A DNA stretch of 64,000 nucleotides from Pseudomonas morbosilactucae (lineage in GTDB: Bacteria > Pseudomonadota > Gammaproteobacteria > Pseudomonadales > Pseudomonadaceae). Under the pieces are notes generated by a model that searched no databases, was not told the origin of the DNA, and saw only the letters and a program-made list of their open reading frames with translations. Location: assembly GCF_023241715.1 (NCBI RefSeq), contig NZ_JALQCW010000016.1, positions 1-64,000 on the forward strand, read 5' to 3'. The stretch's first letter is position 1. Every line of letters starts with the position of its first letter. Shown here piece by piece: positions 58,392 through 64,000 of this stretch. The translations under genes and the position numbers were made by a program.

Positions 58392-60395
58392 TTAACGCAC
58401 CAGATGCAAAAACTGCATGTGGCGCTCGTACTGGTCGAGGATGTCGTTGATGATCTGCTCCTTGGTGTAGCCCATCAGGTCGTAATCCTGACTGCCCTCG
58501 GCCAGGTGCACCTCGGCCCGGTAATAGCGGCGGTTGCGCAGCTCTTTCGGGCCCATGCCGCCACGGGCGAAAGACGGGGTGAAGTAGCCGCGCATCTGCA
58601 CCTGATAGATGAACGGATGCTGGTCACCGTGGCCGATCTCCAGGCTGACGTTGTCGTTGGCCGGGTCCGGCTGAGTGACCACGTTCAAGCCCTTCTCGAC
58701 GAACACCGCCGTCACTTCCTCAATGGCCGGGCGCACCGTCTGGTCGAGGAAGCGATACACCTCATCCCGGGACGGGAAATGCACCGCCTGGCTCAAGCGC
58801 TGACGCCAGCCGCCCTTGCCTCGCCGTGACGACGCCGACACTGGCGCCAGGGAATGCAGCTGGGCAATGCGCTTCTGCGATTCCAGGTAGAAGGCCTTGT
58901 GCAGCCCCCACATCATCAGCAGCAAGATCATCGAGAACGGCAGCGAGGTCAGCACCACCGCGGACTTCAGCGAGTCGATGCTGCCAGCAAACAGCAAGGC
59001 ACTGGTGACCAGCGCAGTCATCGCACCCCAGAACACCCGCAGCCATTTCGGCCCGTCTTCATCGGCATTGCCGCCACGGGCCGACAGGGTCGAAAGCACC
59101 ACGGTGCCGGAATCCGCCGAGGTGACGAAGAACACAAAGCTGATGAACACCGTGACCGCGATCACCGTCTTGCCCCACGGGTAGGTTTCCAGCAGCAGGT
59201 ACAGGGTCATCGAGGGGTCGTTGAGGGCGCTCATGCCCAGCGCGCTCATGCCGTGGTTGAGCACCTGGTCGATGGCGCTGTTACCGAAAATCGACATCCA
59301 GGCCAAGGTGAAACCCAGGGGAATCAGCAGCACGCCGAAGACGAACTCACGGATGGTCCGGCCACGGGAAATACGCGCGATAAACAGCCCGACAAAGGGC
59401 GACCACGCGATCCACCAGGCCCAATAGAACACCGTCCAGCCGCCCAGCCAGTCACTGGGTTTGTCATAGGCGTAGACGTCGAAACTCTTGACCGGCAGCG
59501 CCCCCAGATAGTCCCCAAGGTTCTGGATCAGGGTGTTGAGCAGGTGCTGGGTGGGCCCGGCGAACAACACGAACAGCAGCAGCGCCACCGCCAGCAGCAT
59601 GTTGATGTCGGACATGACCCGCACGCCCTTGTCGACCCCGGACACCGCCACCAGGATCGCCGCGCCCATCATCAAGGTGATCAGGCCCACCTGAATCCAC
59701 TGGGTGTGGGCGATGCCGAACAGGTAGTCCAGCCCGGAGTTCAAGTGCAGCACGCCAAAGCCCATGTCGGCGCCCAGGCCGAACACCGTGGCGATGATGC
59801 CGAAGCCGTCCACCGCATAGCCGATGGGGCCGTTGATGCGCTTGCCGATCAGCGGGTAGAGCGCCGAGCGCAGGGCCAGGGGCAGGTTATGCCGGTAGGC
59901 GAAATAGGCCAGGGCCATGCCGACGAAGGCGAATACGCCCCAACCGTGCAGACCCCAGTGCAGGAACAGCAGCTGCATGGCCTGGCGCGCCGACTCCGCC
60001 GTGCCCGCCTCGCCTTGTGGCGGCTGCAACATGTGGGTCAGGGGTTCGGAGACACAGAAGAAGAACAGGGTGATGCTGATCCCGGCGGCAAACAGCATGC
60101 CGGCCCACGACAGGTAGCTGAACTCGGGTTCGTCGTGGTCGGCACCGAGCTTGATCTTGCCGTAGCCGGACAAGGCGGTGACCACCACGAAGACCAGGTA
60201 CAGGGTCATCGCCAACATGTAGTACCAGCCGACCGTATTGGCCGCCCAGTTTTGCGCTGCCAGCAACCAGGCACCGGCTTGTTCCGGCATGGAAATAACC
60301 ACCAGGCCGAAGATCAGGATAAAGCTCGCGGCGAAGTAGAACACCGGAGGGTTCATGCGGACCAGGCCGCTAGCGGGGGTAGACGATGCACTCAT
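58392..60395 (-). CDS. betT: High-affinity choline transporter, BCCT family
   Basis: A 667-residue Na+/H+-coupled importer in the inner membrane for choline, feeding glycine betaine synthesis. It has the 12-helix BCCT core with the choline/betaine-binding Trp segment WTVFYWAWWIAWSPFVGLFIARISRGRT, and a long cytoplasmic C-terminal domain (about residues 500-667) as in BetT, thought to sense osmotic stress. GAGGTGC precedes ATG 60395. A BetI-type box lies upstream. The betIBA genes are not in the window. Confidence 0.92.
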   Translation of the reverse strand: MSASSTPASGLVRMNPPVFYFAASFILIFGLVVISMPEQAGAWLLAAQNWAANTVGWYYMLAMTLYLVFVVVTALSGYGKIKLGADHDEPEFSYLSWAGMLFAAGISITLFFFCVSEPLTHMLQPPQGEAGTAESARQAMQLLFLHWGLHGWGVFAFVGMALAYFAYRHNLPLALRSALYPLIGKRINGPIGYAVDGFGIIATVFGLGADMGFGVLHLNSGLDYLFGIAHTQWIQVGLITLMMGAAILVAVSGVDKGVRVMSDINMLLAVALLLFVLFAGPTQHLLNTLIQNLGDYLGALPVKSFDVYAYDKPSDWLGGWTVFYWAWWIAWSPFVGLFIARISRGRTIREFVFGVLLIPLGFTLAWMSIFGNSAIDQVLNHGMSALGMSALNDPSMTLYLLLETYPWGKTVIAVTVFISFVFFVTSADSGTVVLSTLSARGGNADEDGPKWLRVFWGAMTALVTSALLFAGSIDSLKSAVVLTSLPFSMILLLMMWGLHKAFYLESQKRIAQLHSLAPVSASSRRGKGGWRQRLSQAVHFPSRDEVYRFLDQTVRPAIEEVTAVFVEKGLNVVTQPDPANDNVSLEIGHGDQHPFIYQVQMRGYFTPSFARGGMGPKELRNRRYYRAEVHLAEGSQDYDLMGYTKEQIINDILDQYERHMQFLHLVR

Positions 60396-60494
60396 GAACG
60401 GTGCACCTCGAGGGGGTAAAACATGGCTGAAAGACACGGACTCAGCAAAGGCAAGCCTCCTGTTGTGAGCGGGCGGCGAACCACCGGTTTAACT

Positions 60495-60510
60495 TGAACA
60501 AGCGTTCAAT
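60495..60510 (-). promoter_or_regulatory. BetI-type operator upstream of betT
   Basis: TTGAAC-AAGC-GTTCAA is a perfect inverted repeat with 4-base spacer, close to the TTGAACGTTCAA-type boxes bound by the choline-sensing TetR repressor BetI. It lies 100 bp upstream of the betT start. The spacer differs from the compact form, so affinity is uncertain. Confidence 0.55.
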
Positions 60511-60650
60511 TTAAACATGGATAGGGGTTCAGGACTAATCGCAGGGCTCAGCGGTACTGTGCGTACGCTAGCTCAAGGAAGGGTATGACGTAGCCCTGCG
60601 AAAATCGTTCAGCCCAAAAACCGCCGCTGCGCGCCCTACAACACCACCCC

Positions 60651-60733
60651 CCGTAGGAGCCGGCTTGCCGGCGATTGGGCCTCAAGTCTTGCACAGCCCT
60701 TGCGACCGCCATCGCTGGCCAGCCAGCGCCTAC
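60651..60733. repeat. REP pair
   Basis: CCGTAGGAGCCGGCTTGCCGGCGAT and the inverted GCCATCGCTGGCCAGCCAGCGCCTAC lie just downstream of the serine acetyltransferase stop. Confidence 0.82.
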
Positions 60734-60740
60734 AGGCCGG

Positions 60741-61667
60741 TTATTTTTGTGTGCCGTCGTCGTGCTGCAAGTTGGCCTGGGTCAGGTTGCAGCCGGCCGG
60801 TACGCTGCGGGTCAGCCAGACGTTGCCACCAATGGTCGAGCCCTGGCCGATGGTGATGCGCCCGAGAATGGTCGCGCCGGCGTAGATCACCACGTCGTCC
60901 TCGACGATCGGATGCCGAGGGTGGCCCTTCTGCAATTGCCCGTCCTCGTCCGCCGGGAAGCGCTTGGCGCCCAGGGTCACGGCCTGGTAGATGCGCACGC
61001 GCTCACCGATGATCGCGGTCTCGCCAATGACCACGCCCGTGCCGTGATCGATAAAGAAGCTGCGGCCGATCTGCGCGCCCGGGTGAATGTCGATGCCCGT
61101 GGCCGAGTGAGCGATTTCCGAACTGATCCGTGCCAGCAACGGCAGGCCGGCGCGATACAGGTGGTGGGCCAGGCGGTGGTGAATCACCGCAAGGATCCCC
61201 GGGTAGCAGAGCAGCACCTCATCCACGCTGCGCGCCGCCGGGTCGCCGTGGTAGGCCGCCAGCACGTCGGTGTCCAACAACACCCGTAAACCAGGCAGGG
61301 CCAGGGCGAAATCCTGGATCAGGCGAATGGCCGTGGCATCCACCTCGGCATCGGACTGGCCACTCTGCCGGGCCGCGTAGCGCAACTCCAGGCGGGTCTG
61401 GGCAAGCAAGGCGTTGAGGGCCACATCCAGGGTATGGCCGACATAGAAGTCTTCGCTTTCCTCACGCAAATCCACCGGCCCCAGGCGCATGGGAAACAGC
61501 GCCCCGCACAGGGCTTCGAGGATCTCGGCCATCGCCGCCCGCGACGGCAACTCCCGGCCGCCCTGCTCACCGCTGACCCGGCCGTTGCGGGTACGCCACT
61601 GGTCACGGGCATCACGCAGTTGGCCAACGATGGTCTGCAATTGCCAATGGCTGGAACGCTCGCTCAC
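60741..61667 (-). CDS. epsC: Serine O-acetyltransferase, EpsC type
   Basis: A 308-residue enzyme making O-acetylserine from serine and acetyl-CoA, the carbon skeleton for cysteine. The N-terminal helical half includes YPGILAVIHHRLAHHLY; the C-terminal left-handed beta-helix has hexapeptide repeats with catalytic-site segments IDIHPGAQIG, DHGTGVVIGETA and GHPRHPIV. The start is GTG 61667 with AAGGAG. It lies divergent to dcyD, across a 191-bp region, within a run of sulfur genes. Confidence 0.93.
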   Translation of the reverse strand: MSERSSHWQLQTIVGQLRDARDQWRTRNGRVSGEQGGRELPSRAAMAEILEALCGALFPMRLGPVDLREESEDFYVGHTLDVALNALLAQTRLELRYAARQSGQSDAEVDATAIRLIQDFALALPGLRVLLDTDVLAAYHGDPAARSVDEVLLCYPGILAVIHHRLAHHLYRAGLPLLARISSEIAHSATGIDIHPGAQIGRSFFIDHGTGVVIGETAIIGERVRIYQAVTLGAKRFPADEDGQLQKGHPRHPIVEDDVVIYAGATILGRITIGQGSTIGGNVWLTRSVPAGCNLTQANLQHDDGTQK

Positions 61668-61858
61668 GATAAGACTCCTTACTCAAGCGGCCGGACGATC
61701 GGGCCGCGGAAACGGCCCTCACTTTACGGTATGCGCCGGAGGCCGAATTAAGAACTAATTGTGCTGGCTTAAGCACTTTTCGGCATAAGGCAACAACGGT
61801 TGCCCGGGCAAATATCGCTGCCTATAGTCCATCCACTTCTACTGACCCGTGCGGCCCC

Positions 61859-62854
61859 ATGATCAAACAACAGCTCGACCGTTTTAATCGCCTGGACCTT
61901 CTCGGTCACGCCACCGCCCTGGAAAAACTCGAACGCCTGTCCGCCTGGCTGGGCCGCGATGTCTACGTCAAGCGCGACGACACCACCCCACTGGCCATGG
62001 GCGGCAACAAGCTGCGCAAACTCGAATACCTGGCCGCCGATGCCCTGGCCCAGGGCGCCGACACCCTGATCACCGCCGGTGCCCTCCAGTCCAACCACGT
62101 GCGCCAGACGGCCGCCCTGGCCGCCAAGCTCGGCTTGGGTTGCGTGGCCCTGCTGGAAAACCCCATCGGCACCGACGACGCCAATTACCTGGGCAACGGC
62201 AACCGCCTGTTGCTCGACCTGTTCGACGCCAAGGTCGAGCTGGTGGACAACCTGGACAACGCCGACGAGCAATTGCAGGCCCTCGCCGCGCGCCTGCGCA
62301 GCAACGGCAAAAAGCCCTACCTGGTGCCCATTGGCGGCTCCAACGCCCTCGGCGCCCTGGGTTATGTACGCGCCGGCCTGGAGCTGGCCCAGCAAATCGA
62401 AGACAGCGGCCTGACCTTCGCCGCCGTGGTCCTGGCGTCAGGCAGCGCCGGCACCCACAGCGGCCTGGCCCTGGCCCTGAGTGAAGCCCTGCCCGAGCTG
62501 CCAGTGATCGGCGTCACCGTGTCACGCAGCGACGAAGCCCAGCGGCCCAAGGTCGAAGGCTTGGCCGAGCGCACCGCCGAGCTGCTGGGCATGCGGTTGC
62601 CGGAGCATTTCAAGATCGAACTGTGGGACGAATACTTCGCCCCGCGCTACGGCGAGCCGAATGCCGGCACCCTCGCCGCGATCAAGCTGGTGGCCAGCCA
62701 GGAAGGGCTGCTGCTGGACCCGGTCTACACTGGCAAAGCCATGGCCGGCTTGCTCGACGGCATCGGCCGCCAGCGTTTCGACGACGGCCCGATCATCTTC
62801 CTGCACACCGGTGGCGCGCCGGCGCTGTTTGCTTATCCGGGGGCTTTTGCCTAA
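61859..62854 (+). CDS. dcyD: D-cysteine desulfhydrase
   Basis: A 331-residue PLP enzyme of the ACC deaminase/D-cysteine desulfhydrase group, splitting D-cysteine to pyruvate, ammonia and sulfide. The PLP Lys is near residue 51 in [12 protein letters not shown], after [31 protein letters not shown] and [12 protein letters not shown] bind substrate and phosphate. In enterics dcyD (yedO) is linked to the cystine importer fliY/tcyJ, as here. The ribosome site before ATG 61859 is weak. Confidence 0.94.
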   Translation: MIKQQLDRFNRLDLLGHATALEKLERLSAWLGRDVYVKRDDTTPLAMGGNKLRKLEYLAADALAQGADTLITAGALQSNHVRQTAALAAKLGLGCVALLENPIGTDDANYLGNGNRLLLDLFDAKVELVDNLDNADEQLQALAARLRSNGKKPYLVPIGGSNALGALGYVRAGLELAQQIEDSGLTFAAVVLASGSAGTHSGLALALSEALPELPVIGVTVSRSDEAQRPKVEGLAERTAELLGMRLPEHFKIELWDEYFAPRYGEPNAGTLAAIKLVASQEGLLLDPVYTGKAMAGLLDGIGRQRFDDGPIIFLHTGGAPALFAYPGAFA

Positions 62855-62872
62855 GCAGTGGGGAGCCTGGAT

Positions 62873-62920
62873 CTTGTAGGGGGGCTTGGGGCGTTATCGC
62901 TGGCGAGTCCGCCCCTGCAG
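62873..62920. repeat. Degenerate REP remnant
   Basis: TTGTAGGGGGGCTTGGGG ... ATCGCTGGCGAGTCCGCCCCTGCAG keeps the outline of a REP pair with several mismatches, between dcyD and tcyJ. Confidence 0.5.
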
Positions 62921-62939
62921 AAGGTGCCGTTGACAGGGG

Positions 62940-63020
62940 AATAATTGATAAAAAAGGAATAACAAAGTGAATTTATATTATTTTTAAACCTATGCGTGGC
63001 GCTTTATAGTCGCGCCGCAG
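62940..63020 (+). promoter_or_regulatory. AT-rich promoter region of the cystine importer
   Basis: A strongly AT-rich stretch (TTGATAAAAAAGG, then TTTATATTATTTTTAAACC) followed by CTTTATAGT as a possible -10. Sulfur importers are commonly activated by CysB at such AT-rich sites. No precise operator was defined. Confidence 0.4.
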
Positions 63021-63139
63021 GCTCATTTGTCGCGAGACGCACAGTGCCGATTTAGGGCAGGATATTGCGTTCGCTCCCGCTCACCGATTGACCTGCATCT
63101 CCCACCCGCAACTCCCATAAAAACCCACAGGGGCTTGTC

Positions 63140-63937
63140 ATGAATTTTTCCGTTCTACGTCGCAATCTGCTTATCGGCACACTGGGATTGGCACTGGGTG
63201 CCGGGATGCTGGGGCAGGCGGTTGCCGGTGAGCAGCTGCAAAAAATCAAAACCGCCGGCGTGATCAACATCGGCCTGGAAGGCACCTACCCGCCCTTCAG
63301 CTATGTCGATGAAAACGGCAAGCTGGCCGGCTTCGAAGTGGAGTTCTCCGAAGCCCTGGCGCAGAAGCTCGGGGTCAAGGTCAAACTGCAGCCGACCAAA
63401 TGGGACGGCATTCTCGCAGCCCTCGAATCCAAGCGTCTGGACGCCGTCGTCAACCAGGTGACCATCTCTGAAGAGCGCAAGAAGAAGTACGACTTCTCCA
63501 CGCCTTACACCGTTTCCGGCATCCAGGCCCTGACCCAGAAAAAGGACGAAGGCAAGTTCAAGACCGCGGCCGACCTGGGTGGCCACAAGGTCGGTGTCGG
63601 CCTGGGCACCAACTACGAACAATGGCTCAAAGAGAATGTGCCAACGGCGGTGATCAAGACCTACGACGATGATCCGACCAAGTACCAGGACCTGCGCGTC
63701 GGCCGTATCGAGGCGATTCTGGTGGACCGTCTGGCGGCCCTGGAACTGATCAAGAAAACCAAGGACACCCTGGTGGTTTCCGGCGAACCGTTCTCCCGCC
63801 AGGAAGCCGGTATAGCCCTGCGCAAAGGCGAGCCGGAACTGCTGGCTGCGGTGAACAAGGCCATCGACGAACTGCGCGCTGACGGCACCTTGAAGAAGCT
63901 TTCGGAAAAATACTTCGCCGCTGACGTCACTCAATAA
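63140..63937 (+). CDS. tcyJ: Cystine ABC transporter, substrate-binding protein
   Basis: A 265-residue periplasmic amino-acid-binding protein (FliY/TcyJ) with a signal peptide (residues 1-29, ending QAVAG). The family motifs are NIGLEGTYPPFSYVDENGKLAGFEVEF, VKLQPTKWDGILAALESKRLDAVVNQVTIS and KYDFSTPYTVSG. It delivers cystine to the TcyL/TcyN importer, which should lie to the right. Its stop overlaps the next ATG (TAATG), and the dcyD neighbour supports cystine over other amino acids. Confidence 0.93.
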   Translation: MNFSVLRRNLLIGTLGLALGAGMLGQAVAGEQLQKIKTAGVINIGLEGTYPPFSYVDENGKLAGFEVEFSEALAQKLGVKVKLQPTKWDGILAALESKRLDAVVNQVTISEERKKKYDFSTPYTVSGIQALTQKKDEGKFKTAADLGGHKVGVGLGTNYEQWLKENVPTAVIKTYDDDPTKYQDLRVGRIEAILVDRLAALELIKKTKDTLVVSGEPFSRQEAGIALRKGEPELLAAVNKAIDELRADGTLKKLSEKYFAADVTQ

Positions 63938-64000
63938 TGGAGGCAAGTGTTCAGTTCGGACTGCACTTTCCGCAGTTGAGCCAGCAACTGGCCGAGACCG
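63937..64000 (+). CDS. Probable ABC importer permease, 5' end only
   Basis: An ATG overlapping the tcyJ stop opens a frame (MEASVQFGLHFPQLSQQLAET) that runs off the window edge. By position it is most likely the inner-membrane permease (TcyL type) for cystine, but the 21 visible residues are too few to show this. Confidence 0.5.
   Translation, partial: MEASVQFGLHFPQLSQQLAET

Larger units (their letters stand above)
60396..60740. other. Intergenic region: betT promoter side and REP pair
   Basis: 345 bp between betT and the serine acetyltransferase gene, both on the minus strand. It holds a BetI-like palindrome (60495-60510) and a REP pair (60651-60733); I see no gene in it. Confidence 0.6.

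Overview
This 64 kb window is chromosomal DNA of a Pseudomonas, most likely of the P. fluorescens group. The evidence is high-GC coding sequence, an OprD-family porin, TonB-dependent receptors, Pseudomonas-type REP repeats (core like GCCGGCAAGCCGGCTCCTAC) in many gaps, and a gene order from about 11 to 46 kb that I recognise as the conserved block rml-dctBD ... cysQ-nudE-yrfG ... fdhD ... pckA-hslO ... rimK ... amgRS-tex ... gshA of P. aeruginosa. I see no rRNA, tRNA, insertion sequence, prophage or CRISPR array.

Layout. 0-11 kb is accessory: an OprD porin, a small NTF2-like/DsbA-like pair, a TonB-dependent siderophore receptor with a candidate Fur box, a 66-residue unknown protein, and an agmatine module (aguB plus aguA broken by a one-base frameshift). 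The agmatine genes lie next to a 970-residue kinase/degenerate-M23/class-III aminotransferase fusion. 11-18 kb holds the dTDP-rhamnose operon rmlBACD, the C4-dicarboxylate two-component system dctBD and a thioesterase. 18-26 kb holds cysQ-nudE and divergent yrfG, a BON-LysM protein, a LysR regulator with fdhD and a YdeP-like molybdopterin oxidoreductase, and a glycine-zipper protein. 26-33 kb holds a thioesterase/3-hydroxyacyl-CoA dehydrogenase pair, recQ, a secreted polysaccharide deacetylase paired with a DUF2135-like/TPR protein, and a DUF1493-like protein. 33-46.5 kb is housekeeping and stress: pckA, hslO, a PAP2 phosphatase, hslR, the rimABK operon (EAL phosphodiesterase, retropepsin-like protease, S6 glutamate ligase), amgRS, tex, a PaaI-type thioesterase and gshA.

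From 46.6 kb to the right end the theme is mostly sulfur: tauABCD for taurine, an aldo/keto reductase, an NtaA/SsuD-type flavin monooxygenase, a TonB receptor with a divergent LacI regulator, then serine acetyltransferase, D-cysteine desulfhydrase and the start of a cystine ABC importer. A LysR/SDR pair and the choline transporter betT are interleaved. Together these genes could take sulfonate or cystine sulfur from outside and feed cysteine synthesis, which gshA and cysQ also draw on.

The strongest second-look items are the aguA frameshift, the 970-residue fusion, a pair of near-identical palindromes exactly 62 bp apart upstream of aguB, a perfect 14-bp LacI-type palindrome between the divergent TonB receptor and LacI gene, and a possible unannotated small transcript near 25.4 kb. 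No wholly unknown multi-gene system is evident. The fusion enzyme and the TonB/LacI/monooxygenase region are the least explained.
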